A DNA stretch of 64,000 bases, taken from the NCBI RefSeq assembly GCF_014356525.2, contig NC_052510.1, forward strand, positions 13,378,778-13,442,777. The letters run 5' to 3'. Below, piece after piece: positions 25,077 to 36,435 of the stretch. How positions within the stretch are numbered: the first letter of the stretch is position 1; each line of letters opens with the position of its first letter. A program made the translations under genes and the position numbers. This DNA is from Nilaparvata lugens (lineage: Eukaryota; Arthropoda; Insecta; Hemiptera; Delphacidae). The notes beneath the pieces were generated by a model that was not told the DNA's origin, did no database searches, and saw nothing but the letters and a program-made list of their open reading frames with translations.

Positions 25077-25128
25077 GACCTATTAAACCCATTAAAATTT
25101 AGATAAAAATTCGACTATAATTTTATGT
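25077..25128 (+). repeat. Direct repeat partner of 22846-22895
   Basis: CCTATTAAACCCATTAAAAT then TTAGATAAAAATTCGACTAT; see the upstream copy. It directly precedes the right arm of the inverted repeat. Confidence 0.75.
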
Positions 25129-25134
25129 CGTAAT

Positions 25135-25347
25135 TTAGTCTTGAGGGAGTTATGTAAAGACATAGGGATTGTTCAGAGAATCACTAACTAGACTCATGAT
25201 ACAAATTGGGAAAATGAGATATCATTAAATAATCTTGAAAATTGATTCATATTTGGGCTATTCATGAATGAAAGAATGTGTTTGTGATCAGTGTCATTCA
25301 ATTTTTCATGTACCGCAGTAGCTTGGATAATGGTTCTTCATTCTCAG
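25135..25347 (-). repeat. Right arm of the inverted repeat flanking the FGF middle exon
   Basis: Reverse complement of 23864-24016 joined to 24238-24291, without the MITE. Shared stretches include AAGCTACTGCGGTACATGAA, CAAATATGAATCAATTTTCA and TGATTCTCTGAACAATCCC, when read on the complementary strand. Confidence 0.85.
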
Positions 25348-26624
25348 TTTCAGTCAAATGTGACCGGTGTGGTCACGAAACCATGGTCGTGTACCGAATA
25401 AAAAAGTGTGGAATTTGAAAACATATTTGTGTTTTTATTCAATTATGGAACGGTTCTACAATATTGACAATGACTCAGTCAAATCTCACATGAGTATCTA
25501 TGTGATTGAGAAATTAAGAATTCAATCTTGATCTCCAATTTCGTATTGGACTTTCATTTGTTTGAAGCCTCTAGATCAGGAAAAATATACTAATAAAATC
25601 TCAAGTATCCAGAAAATACCGGCTTCGGTTACAGCATCTTATACAGATTCCAGACAATTTCCAAATTCTAATCCTCATCTACTACACTGTACTTATTCTT
25701 GAAAAACCGGACGTATATGTTTTCAAAAAGTAGTCAATGCCTAAGCTCACTTCCACTGAGATAGAGTTATTAAAGGTTGATCAGGCAATAAATCTGACTT
25801 TTTATTAACCCGAAGAAGTGTGGCTGTTCAGCTGCTTTTTTCGTCTAAAAAGCGACGATAAAGATGATGAACAGATAAAGAGATATCTCTCTTTCTACTC
25901 TTCGGATAAAGAGATATCGAACAGAACAAGATGGAACCGAGAAAATAACGAGTGTGGATGTTTAGTGGTTGAATAATGGTCGGTGTTGAGAATGTAGGGG
26001 GAAGGGGGTGAAGATGTGATATTGCTCTACAGTTGATCACAGTTTTTGGAGACTGTTCTAAGTGTAAGTCGTCATAGAACAGTTGGAAAATGTTGTCATT
26101 GGGTGTCTTCATTGATATGAGAGCTGTTTTTCGAGACGTCCCGTGGTTGGACCATGTCGTAAAAAGCTCTTCTACAACCCCTTCCAACATTCTATTCCAA
26201 ACTCACTGTTAATCACTTTCTCTCTCCCCCACCTTCCCTCTCTTCTACCCCATTCACACATCTCGTCTTCACCCACATTTCTCGTCCATTCCACCCCGTT
26301 TACTTTTATTCGTACACATTTCACTGATACCAAGTAAGATCAAAGCCAAAGATGCACACTGTACACTAGATAAAGCACGCAACAACACTCTGTTATCTTG
26401 TTGTATCTTTTCCGCCCCATCTTTCTTTTCGGTTTCGTTTTCGATATTGTTCCTCGTGCCACACATATTAAATAGATTTTTATCTCCAACATACAACCTG
26501 ACATAGGAAGTATTTCGGGAACAATATCCATTATCTCACACAAGTATTTGGTGGAAAACAATACTATAGATCACTTATTATCTTCTTGTATATTGGAGTG
26601 TATATTAAATGAGATGAATAGTTT

Positions 26625-26810
26625 ATAAATATTTTGGACTCAGAATTGGACAAAATTCATGAAGTGTAAACATAACCTATTTTTGGACAATTTCTATTTA
26701 AATTTGGGAAAGGAACAGTTTTGGGATTTGAGCCTGTTGTTACTTTCCCAACCATTCATAGTTGGGAATGATATTGTATGTATCAATGTATAAATAAATA
26801 AGGAAATATT
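26625..26810 (+). mobile_element. LINE 3' end, same family as 9430-9630
   Basis: ATATTTTGGACTCAGAATTG, CAGTTTTGGGATTTGAGCCT, GTTGTTACTTTCCCAACC and the tail GTATAAATAAATAAGG. Located in the FGF intron. Confidence 0.55.
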
Positions 26811-27349
26811 TGGAATAAAATAGAATTAGTAATTAAACGTTCAATTAGTTACAATCGTTATTTAATGGAGATTCCATTATAATGTTTTTGATATTTCCTA
26901 TTCTAACTCGTTTGAAAAACAATACTACATCAGTATGCAATAACTGCATCGATATCAATAGTCATCAGAAAATCTGAAACTTCTCAAAATACTCAAATAA
27001 GAAATATTTGGCGAATCGAATAACCTATTTTGAAAAATTAATATCCTGTTAGATCCCTAAAATATGTTAAGACGATAAAATACTGAATACTTACAATAGA
27101 AAATTTTGTAAATTTGATTGATCGCAAAATTTTTGAAAGCATTAATTGCACAATTGTGACATAGTTTGTATATTTTGTATTTTTATAGTTTGGTCAATTT
27201 GGAAATTGCAAACATATTCAGTTGAAATCAAAGTTTCCAATTCGACGCAACATAATATCTACTTTAGTTGGAAGAATCTACTACACTACTTATTGATAAA
27301 TAGCAGATTTGATTTCAACTAACCAAATATTCTCTGAGTCTCTCTGATC

Positions 27350-27410
27350 AAAATAAATGAAGGAATCCTTGCTCTCTGGAGGATTAAAATAAAGGCAGCA
27401 ATTCAATTAA
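27350..27410 (+). mobile_element. AATAAAGGCA-type retroelement tail
   Basis: CCTTGCTCTCTGGAGGATTA then AAATAAAGGCAGCAATTCAA. Short remnant in the FGF intron. Confidence 0.5.
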
Positions 27411-27859
27411 ACAGTTCAAAATGATAATACTAATGTTGCAATTTGATTATGAAAAAATAGACTAATAGTTTCTCCATTCATAAAATTTGACTATTATGAC
27501 AAAAATAGTTTTGGTAAAAGAATGACAACCGAAAAAATATCTACTCCACGTTTCGAAGATTAGCAAGCTTTGCAATATCAATATCATTTTGTAATTTTGA
27601 CCTTGATGTTTTTTAGTATGAATGAACGCAGCTTGAATAGCGGTTTGCATACGTGCATTCAGTCACATCAGCAACGAGTATTTCGTAATGTTTTTGCATA
27701 ATTTGAATACTGTGCCAAATACCGTTGAACTGCTTTAATGTGCAAGAATTATGACTCAGTCAGAACTCCTTCACTTCAACACAGAATTCAACAAAAAACA
27801 CTAGATCCTCTTTGGGCCATACATTTTTATTTTCTATTTTTGATATTTATTTATATTTT

Positions 27860-27965
27860 TTTACAAAGAAGCACTGACTGGGAGAGAAAAACTAAGGATA
27901 CTCCTTGTACTATTTCTCTCCCAGATTTAGATAACATTTTAAAAGTCCAAAATAGGGTTATGATT
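27860..27965. mobile_element. Fragment related to the 50.9 and 51.9 kb retroelement ends
   Basis: TGGGAGAGAAAAACTAAGGA and CCTTGTACTATTTCTCTCCC match those copies. It lies in the FGF intron just before the BEL/Pao-like scrap. Confidence 0.4.
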
Positions 27966-28235
27966 CTACTTTACTAAAATTTACCTCATTTTCACTCAAA
28001 AACAACGAAAACTAAGATTTTTAAATTTTGACGGTTGAAAACAGAATAACAAACAAAAATATCACACTCAAATCACCAATAATTGGAAAATTTTTGAGTA
28101 ATTTTACAAAATTTAGAGCCAGAAAAAACACAACTCACTATTCAGCACAGCTGAATACATTGAGGTGTTGCATCTGTGTTAGTTTAATGCTAACCGTAGT
28201 TCACTGGAAAATAATATGTTCGCATTCATTATTTT

Positions 28236-28400
28236 GTGTCACATTCCGGGTTTCAACCAACAGCTGATCAATCCACCGAATTAGATGTCCTTACACAAAG
28301 ACATTTTATTATTGGAGCATCTCTCATAGCTCCTCCTGAACAAGACTTTAGTGAATCACCAGATACCTTGACCGCTGGCAGCACTTATCTTAAATATCCC
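28236..28400 (+). mobile_element. BEL/Pao-like integrase C-terminal scrap
   Basis: The frame reads DVLTQRHFIIGASLIAPPEQ followed by DFSESPDTL. This resembles the conserved end of BEL/Pao LTR-retrotransposon integrases (LTPxHFLIGxPLxxxPEPD...). The match stops where the usual L-S-R-W-Q would follow. No LTRs, RT or other pol domains were recognised nearby, so it is a short decayed remnant in the FGF intron. Confidence 0.5.
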
Positions 28401-29732
28401 AGAATACTAAAAAAATGAATTTATAATTTAATAATTTAATGAATTTATTGGTGTGTTAAGAATTACTCTTATCTATTATTCCTAAAGATCTATCAAATGT
28501 CATTTTTTTCAATTTGTTTTAAGTTTTGTCTACTCCCAACAGAAATTAAATTTATAATAAAAGAAAAAATTGTCTCAAAATATGATTCTCAAAAACATAG
28601 ATCATCCAAGACATCAGACTTTAGTAGGCTAATAGATTTTCGGGAACACGATACAGTATGTAGTTCAGTAAGTAAAGGTCAATTGACAGATTATTTATAG
28701 TAAAGCATTTGAGAAGCCACTTAGTTGCGCTGAGAGCTCAATATGAAAACACTCCGTTGAAAAGATGAACCTGGCTTGAATTGAAGTGTTTCATTCACTC
28801 TTTACATCTGGGAAAGACTTGGAATAGTGCCTCCAAATTCTGATGTCTATAATGAATATCACATCTCTTCTTAAATCGCCTCTATATCAGACACATTCTC
28901 ATACCTCTCTATCTTTCTCTGCCTCTTTTGATCACCATTCTTTTTCTCTCTTCTTATCATGAAAACCCGGTTTGAAACTCTAAACGCACATAACCTACAC
29001 CTCTCCTTCTCCAACACCAAAGAGAATCATATTATGGTGCTTCTTCAACAGTGTATTAGCATTGAATGGTTTTAATACAACGTAAAAAATACACGTCAAT
29101 GTTCCGAATCCTTATTGGGAACGAAATATAGCTTTTTTATGGAGTTTTAGCTTTGATAAGAAATTTTTGATAACTTCTCGTAACTAACCTTTCATCCACC
29201 GGTTTTATAAGCTGTTTAATGATGGATATTTATGTTGAATCATACATTTATTGAATCGATAAATGCGTGGCTAGGAACAAGTTTTGAGGTGAATTTGAAG
29301 GTTTTTATTACAGTACCAAAATTCGAAATCTTGTTTCAAAATCACACTTTTTTTGAAACCTTGTTCAAAATGACACCTTCATTTGAAGTGTGAAGTCTAT
29401 CAAAATGTAAGCTTTTTATTATTCTTCATATTTGAATATATTGCTACTGTACAAAATAAGGTAGCCATGGAGAAAAAATTCTCAGTTCTATATATCTATC
29501 TCGAAGCTGCCGAATTATTTCTGAATTCAAATGTGCATTTTGTTGTTGAGTAGGTGTCAAAAAATTGAAATTAAATTTTGCCTAATACCATTACGAAATG
29601 ATGAATTACAATCAATCAATGAATAGTGACAGCTCAATTAATTATTGATCTTTTTGGATCTGACTACAAACTATAGTGGAATCAATGTACCTAGAATACA
29701 TTGTATTCTGAGTAATACAATACTGTATACTG

Positions 29733-29973
29733 AATACAATACATTGTATTCTAGGTTCAGTGAGTAGAATGTTTACCTAATAGTCTATTTAATTAAATGA
29801 AATGAATATTTCAAATTTAATTCAATTCAATATTAATTGTTGACAAAAATATAATACAATACATTGTATTCTAGGTTCAGTGAGTAGAATGTTTACCTAA
29901 TAGTCTATTTAATTAAATGAAATGAATATTTCAAATTTAATTCAATTCAATATTAATTGTTGACAAAAATATA
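29733..29973 (+). repeat. Perfect tandem duplication, 2 x 120 bp
   Basis: The block starting AATACAATACATTGTATTCT and ending TTGTTGACAAAAATATA is repeated base for base, with no mismatch found. It sits in the long FGF intron. Confidence 0.95.
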
Positions 29974-30089
29974 ACCAGGAGTCAACGCTGCAAGATAAAA
30001 GCAGCCACCCATCCATGAACTGTCAGGAAGCTCTTGTAACCAATGTCTGACATTTCCGGTGATCAATCAATAAATTATATGCTTTTCTA

Positions 30090-30310
30090 ATTGAATGAAA
30101 ACACACATATGTTGTCAAATTCTACACAGTTTTATTTGGTATACACGACCATGGTTAACCTTTTAGCTTTATTCAGCTTGAAAATGTGACCGGTGTGGTC
30201 ACGAAACCATGGTCGTGTACCAAATAAAACTGTGTAGAATTTGACACCATATTTGTGTTTTTATTTAATTATGGAACGTATCTTCAATATTGACAGTGAC
30301 TCAGTCGAAT
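30090..30310. mobile_element. Family C palindromic element
   Basis: Left arm TTCTACACAGTTTTATTTGG and CACGACCATGGTTAA; right arm TGTGACCGGTGTGGTCACGA, ACCATGGTCGTGTACC and ATAAAACTGTGTAGAA. Homology with the copy at 25355-25490 continues to about GACTCAGTCGAA. Confidence 0.65.
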
Positions 30311-30361
30311 ATGTTTTTCTATAGGGATTTTCACATTATAAGTTAACTTGCGTTGATAAAA

Positions 30362-30847
30362 ATGGAAATCATCTCTACTAGCTGCAACAATATTCTAGTA
30401 GACGAAATCCAGCTCAATCCATCTACAAAGTTGCTAAATTTGCTTACACACTGCAATTCCCCACGAATTTCACTTCAAAGTCCCCCATATCTTACAATAA
30501 AACTGTCCTACACCACTTACAATGTCAAGCGTGAGCCTCGGAAATTTACTCTGATACAAAGTCTAAACAGCAGTCCAACGCAAACATATAAAACCGCAAC
30601 TTACTTTCGCAAATCAACTATCAAAATTTATCTCGAAAATCTCTCACCCAGCAGAAATATTTCTACCCGCATCTCCTCATCCGTTCTTCACTGCATCCAT
30701 TCTCCGTTGAAGAGTGCAGCCAAATCGCAAATCAGACTCATATCGGCTACTTGCGAAGTCGGTGGAATGGAAGAGCGTAGAAGTAGGATAAAGGAAGAGG
30801 GACGCTTTGAGATTGGCAGTCAGTGTCGGAGAATAGAAAATAGCTAA
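30362..30847 (+). CDS. Doubtful 161-codon open frame inside the FGF intron
   Basis: One of the longest frames here that is not simple-sequence. It runs from ATG at 30362 to TAG. The product is rich in Ser, Thr, Asn and Ile with no domain, signal peptide or membrane segment, and it ends in a charged stretch (EERRSRIKEEGRF). It begins just after a repeat (30090-30310). Composition looks like translated AT-rich DNA; most likely not a gene. Confidence 0.12.
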   Translation: MEIISTSCNNILVDEIQLNPSTKLLNLLTHCNSPRISLQSPPYLTIKLSYTTYNVKREPRKFTLIQSLNSSPTQTYKTATYFRKSTIKIYLENLSPSRNISTRISSSVLHCIHSPLKSAAKSQIRLISATCEVGGMEERRSRIKEEGRFEIGSQCRRIENS

Positions 30848-31065
30848 GTCGTCTACTCGAAATAGACCACTCTAACTATTTTACGTCTATTGAGTGCCAG
30901 GTGGGTACAATAAGCTCCTTCAAATTCAACTGTTTGTCTGCTATTTCAATGCTTTTTCACTTTACTAGTCTACAATCTGCTCCTCCTTTCTCTCCACCCA
31001 CTACATCAATTCTTCAACTTCAAACCCAAACTCTTTCCCTTCTTTCCCTTTCTTTTTTCCTCCCT

Positions 31066-31112
31066 CTCCTTCTTCTTCTTCTTCTCTCCTTCTCCTTCCC
31101 CTACTCCTTCAC

Positions 31113-31155
<43 letters not shown>

Positions 31156-31292
31156 TTCTTCTTCTTCTTCTTCTTCTTCTTCTTCTTCTTCTTCTTCTTC
31201 TCTTCTTCTTCTTCTTCTTCTTCTTCTTCTTCTTCTTCTTCTTCTTCTCTTCTTCTTCTTCTTCTTCTTCTTCTTCTTCTTCTTCTTCTTCT

Positions 31293-31339
<47 letters not shown>

Positions 31340-31402
31340 TTCTTCTTCTTCTTCTTCTTCTTCTTCTTCTTCTTCTTCTTCTTCTTCTTCTTCTTCTTCT
31401 TT
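31066..31402 (+). repeat. (CTT)n microsatellite, about 340 bp
   Basis: Nearly uninterrupted CTT/TTC with a handful of CTCTT or CCTC breaks. The poly-Phe/Ser/Leu and poly-Lys/Glu frames across it are artefacts. It lies in the FGF intron. Confidence 0.98.
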
Positions 31403-32687
31403 CTTGAACTCTTTCCTTTCACTATCTGTTCTTCTTCAAACACCACCCCTCCCCTACCACTCTTCACCCTTTCCTTGTCTGAGATTACCTTACAACCAAA
31501 CTAAATTCTGAGCAAAGACAGCGGTAATTCTATAGTTGTTATCAATTAGTGTCCGTCATTGCCGAATCGAAATAGTCTGTCTCTCTCACTCACACACACG
31601 TGGAGTAGTTTTTGGCCTTCTCATCTTCTCTGCTGTTTCTTCTCACTTTGATCTCCCTTCCCAATTCAGAGAACCTTGCCCTAGTGTCGAGTTCAGGAGC
31701 AATGACCTGCCAAGTCGGACTTTCGTAAATATGTAGAAACACAAGAGAACTTTGAAGTATTCACATCTAAATTCATTCAAACACGATGAATATGGAGTAT
31801 TTTAGAATGTAGTATATATTTTTTCTCGTATTTTCAAATTGGAGAGTATTTCAGAATAATAATTAGAGATTGAGGGGAAATCAAAAGAAATTGGAAAAAG
31901 ATATTAAAAATATAGACACGATTACGAAAAGCATATAAGCTACAATTATTTTCAAAGTATTAATACCATTGGTATATTACATGCTAAAAACATGATTACA
32001 TGCCTAAAAACATGCTCACGAAACGTGAACTTGAACACTGGAAGTATCTTAGTTTTTCCACAATAAGTACAATCTCATTGGGGAATTAGTATTTCTAAGC
32101 CTAGTCTGTTAGGTGTGGAGTCACTTCTTTCTCAGGTACGAAACCTCGTCTGAAAGTCTGTGATTATCACTACCTGAATCTATAGTTCCTTACCACTTAC
32201 CACAGCAGGGTGCTAATTAATGTAGTCGGTGCCAATGAATATTGTTATTGTATTATATCAATATCATACAATAATATGATCTGAAGAGAACAGCATGCAA
32301 ATCCCAAAACTATCTCTCACTCAAATTTTTGATAAATAAAAGTTAATCCAATGATATATTATGTCATAAATAATGTTGAAGCATTCAAGTTTTCCTCTAT
32401 TTCTCCTTGGATCATAATAAATGATAAACCTGAATATTAATTTCTAATGATGAGGGCCAGATAATGAGAATCTCTGGTATTTTTAAGATCTACATACCCG
32501 TAACTTTGAGTAGAGCCATTAACTCAATCAAGAGTACAAATTACAACTTCACACTCCAAAAACCAGTCTGAACAAACATTTGGAGTTTACGTACTCGCAG
32601 TAGGCTCTTGGACAATTTTGATAGATAACTTGGAAAACACTAATTACACTGAGTTATACTTAGGAGAGGAGGTTTCATAGAAAACAT

Positions 32688-32955
32688 GATTGCTGTTTAC
32701 TCAATTTTCACCGTCGGCACCTTCCCCATTCTAGTTTTTACGGCAGATATTTGCTAAATTTATGTGAAAAAACTGAGAGGTGTATCTTGCTCACGAATTG
32801 GTATTTAGAACTTGAAAGATTGATTGCTGATCACCCTATTTTCATCATCGGCACCTTCTCCTTTCTAGTTTTCGCGATAGATATTTAGATTTTTGTGAAA
32901 AAATAGGAGAAGTGTGACTTGTTCACGAATTGGCATGTTAGAATTTGGAAGGTAC
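32688..32955 (+). repeat. Diverged tandem duplication, period 133 bp
   Basis: TGATTGCTG...TCATCGGCACCTTC-type units start at 32688 and 32821, each with a CTAGTTTT run and a GTTCACGAATTGGCAT or GCTCACGAATTGGTAT end. Confidence 0.8.
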
Positions 32956-33154
32956 CAGACAACCAGGCTTTACTTGATTCACTTTTTGACAACCATAGTT
33001 CACACTGAACTGGAGCTGCAAAATGCATTTATACTTCCGTTACGAAGAAACCTAAAGAAGTCGAGTGCAGAAGAAGAATAGAAAACGGTCGGAAGTGAGA
33101 AGTGAGGAGAGTGAGAGAGAGTAAGCGCACTTCACAAACAAAAAGAGAAAGAGC

Positions 33155-33350
33155 AAAGCAGGGGCGGCGGCGACCGTCGACTTGTTAGCAAGTAATAATT
33201 AATGCAATAAGTTGGCGAATTGCGCGAATTATTGCCAAGGCAAGCAGACACATCCATGCGGCCAGTCACGTAGGCCACCACAGTCTGTCTGGAGGAGCTG
33301 CACTAGTCGACTAGGTCTGGGTCCAGTCTACTCTGTAGACAGGGGCGGAG
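33155..33350. promoter_or_regulatory. GC-rich block in the FGF intron, candidate enhancer
   Basis: GGGGCGGCGGCGACCGTCGA, TAATAATTAATGCAAT (homeodomain-like) and a 27-bp interrupted palindrome (TTGGC...GCCAA, 33212-33238, with AATTGCGCGAATT inside) occur in an otherwise AT-rich intron. No convincing exon frame exists. An enhancer or a former promoter are both possible. Confidence 0.3.
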
Positions 33351-34660
33351 AGAAGAGATGAGAGAAAGGGTTAAGAGTAGAAGAGAAAGATGGAGTTGAA
33401 GAGAATGTTGGAGTTGACGAGGAAGACGCAGTTGAAGCATATACTGTGGTAATATAATAGTACTATATTGCATTACTATGAGTTGAACAGGTGGTTTTCT
33501 ATGAGTTGAAGAGGGTATAAAAGAAGTTACAGGAGAGAAACAATTGAAGTTGAAGAAGTCATTGTAGTATATAGTGGAAAGAAATGAAAAAAAAAGATTA
33601 TTTGAAATATAAAATATAGTTGGGCATCAAGAGGGAATTACACAGATATGATTAAAAGGTAAAGTTAAAACATTAGATCTCTTGATTTAGAGAAACATCC
33701 ATCTGACAAAATAAGAGAAAAATGAGTTTGATTAGGTCATAGAGTATAGGGTCATGAAAATGTATATCAGAAGGTCATAGAGTATAGGTTCATGAAAATG
33801 AATATAATAGTGAAACAGTGTGTGAGTGGAGAAATCGGAAGAAATAATGCAATATTTTCTTTGAATAAGAATTTTGTGATGAAAAAAAAAGTTTAGAAAG
33901 AAGGTGGCAAAGCAAGTATGAACATAATTTCCAAGACAGTAAGATTGTTTGAGAGAGTAGATAAGACTTTTCATAAGATAGATGAAAAGAATATGGGAAA
34001 CTATTAGAATAAATCGCAATATTTAGATGCAGGATGATATGAGAATGAACGAAGAAGTATCTAAAGTGAAAAGGCGAGACAATTTGTAAGAAAGAAAGAG
34101 GAAAGCCGTAAGGAAATGCTACAGGAGGAAGAGAGAGAATCTAAAACAGAAAAAGAGCTGGTGAATAACGGATGAAGGAAGAATTGATAACGGAAGGAAG
34201 AAGGTGAATAACGGAAGTGGAGAATGGAAGAGAGACAGAAATCAAGAAACAGTATGAGGGAAAAAGATGAACTAAGAAGGAACAAAGAGGATTGATGAGA
34301 GGTAAGATGCGAGAAAAAACAGTTGATAAGGTGACAGAAACCTGCAGAAAAAGTGTAGGAGAAAATGAAACGAAAAAGTGTGAGTGAAGTCTGTTCAAGA
34401 GTATAGAGTTTAGACTCCAAGTAGTCAGTAGACTCCAAATAGTCAGGAGAGGGTTACTAGAGAGTTCAGAGAAGCTAGGAGAAAGAACAACAACTGAATT
34501 ATAAGAGTATAAAGGGGCAGATAGATAAGGGAAAGAAAGAGGAAGAAAACAGAATGAGAGACAGAAAAATAAATGAGAGGAAGCCATTAAGAAAAGAGAC
34601 AAAGTTAAGAGACTAGTGAGCGAGACAGAGGAACAGACTGAGAGAAAGAATGAGAAATCC
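33340..34660 (+). repeat. Purine-rich (GA-biased) tract, about 1.3 kb
   Basis: The + strand is strongly enriched in A and G over a long distance, with motifs such as GAAGAGA, GGAAGAA and GAGAAAG but no clean repeat unit. A small tandem unit (GTCATAGAGTATAGGKTCAT) occurs at 33736 and 33776. Minus-strand frames rich in Ser, Leu and Phe are a by-product. Confidence 0.7.
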
Positions 34661-35374
34661 AGAGGAGTTTTTTAGCAAGCTAGTCTTCGAGGTTAGATTT
34701 TTATTGCTTATTGCAATCCGCACACAAATAGTATCCGGCCTCTCACTCTGATTTTACAGTTAATCAGGTCGTACATGTCATTAATAAGATGTAGGCACAA
34801 CAGCTTAAGTCTAATGCAGCCTTGTACAACACATAACAACATTGGAATAATGCTGGGAAAAATTACCCTCAATGCAATATGAAGTACCGACTTTGTATTC
34901 ATAAGTTATTGGCCGGAAATCTGTATTTATTTGCTAATTGGTCCGCTACACAGGTGAAAGGCACGTAACTCCCAGATTATCTGGCTGATATGATCGAATG
35001 AGCGAATGCATACAAGAACTGATCAGATAAGCGTGCAAGAATGCATGTGCATTGTAATGGATTTTTTCTGTTTTTATGGTCAGTCATCTTATGATTGGTT
35101 TTGAGATTGGAATCGTGGTTTTTCGCTAGTATGAGAACATGTATTCAATGTATTTCATTATATATCAGTGTGAGTATTCTGAGACCTACTAGCGGAATAC
35201 AGTACTAATACCTTCCGACTACATTTTCGCAAGAATAGAACATATATTATACTGCACTTCATATCCATCCTATTTGAACTTGCTATATTTATTAGCAGTC
35301 TATATTAATAAGTCTTGTGAAGTCTTATTAAGTCTATAACCAAAGAAAATACAGATGTATCCTGTTCTCATTCT

Positions 35375-35440
35375 CTTTGATATTTATTTATTTCATGAAA
35401 ACCTAGAAAGGCTCACAGACAAACTCAAGAACGAGCCTTA
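35375..35440 (-). mobile_element. Short minus-strand retroelement tail
   Basis: TGATATTTATTTATTTCATG, AAAACCTAGAAAGGCTC and ACTCAAGAACGAGCCTTAAT read as a 3' end with a TAAATAAA tail on the minus strand. Confidence 0.35.
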
Positions 35441-36435
35441 ATAACATATTTGATAGTATAACAAATAACATATATCTTATATCTATATCTTATTCGAATA
35501 AGATTTCAACTGATGATAGATCTTTGAATAGAATTCCCTATTTCAACGTTCTACTGATCAGTTCCACGCTTTAAGGTCAAATTGTTAATTCAAATTTAGC
35601 TTTGAACCTCAATCAGAGTACCGATAGCAGAAGCTACTTTAGAATTTTGACTATTGAGCAGGAAATAATTTCTCCGTTACTCCACTCATAGTGTATATTG
35701 GAAGGACTTCAGAAATAGAGTGCCATAGTCGTTACCTGTTCCGCAATAACCTTGAGAAGGCTATAAGTGTTTGAAAAGTGATGTTGGCTACTTAAAAAGA
35801 GTGCAAGCAGTCAAGTTAAGACGGGATGAGCAGTGTCCATCTATTCATTTGACCAAACCTGGAACCAACTTGGTCCTCCCTTCTCCCTAAAAGGAATGTC
35901 TTCCAAGAACTCGCGAAAAACTCACTGACGCCGCATTTGTTCTTCATCTTCGTTCATCTTACTTATTATCCGTCTTCCTCTTCTTGTTCATTTACTTCGG
36001 CTACTGATTCCCCTTGTACGATTTTAAGCTATCATTGCTCAAGTCTCTCCCAATAATATTGAACATTTTCTTACCATTTAATTTGTTCTTGCTTTAGCTT
36101 TTTTAAATCATATCAGTGTTCTCTTCCGTTATGGAGCTCCCCAATATGGATAGAAGTCTGAAAATAGGCATTACGAATATTGTTAAAGCATATTATTTTT
36201 TACACTTCTAGACACAAGTCAAGGTAGTTTTAATGTCATTTAATTCCATGATTGTATAGGAATCAGTTCAGCTGAATATGTGGTAGGTGTTACCATGAAA
36301 CCTGGTTCTGTAATTTCAATTGATTTTGAACAAATATAGTGGTATTGCCAACATCAATATCTCACTCTTCCAATGATTAAATTCATTTATAATATTTTCC
36401 CGAATCTTATAAACATCTGCTATGACAAAATATTG

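Larger units (their letters stand above)
24905..25470. mobile_element. Family C inverted-terminal element enclosing the right arm
   Basis: Sequence around 24930-25005 (ACACGACCATGGTTTCGTGA, CCACACCGGTCACAT) is repeated in inverted form at 25355-25440. The same family occurs as a compact palindrome at 30090-30290. Its interior holds the repeat arm 25135-25347, so the element appears to have captured or accepted foreign sequence. Confidence 0.6.

Noticed and set aside
30901..31467. 168- and 153-codon frames of poly Phe/Ser/Leu and poly Lys/Glu/Arg
   Set aside because: They span the CTT microsatellite and have no non-repetitive coding sequence.
34061..34602. Minus-strand Ser/Leu/Phe-rich frames that look like membrane proteins
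   Set aside because: They are complements of the purine-rich tract; hydrophobicity comes from T/C-rich codons.
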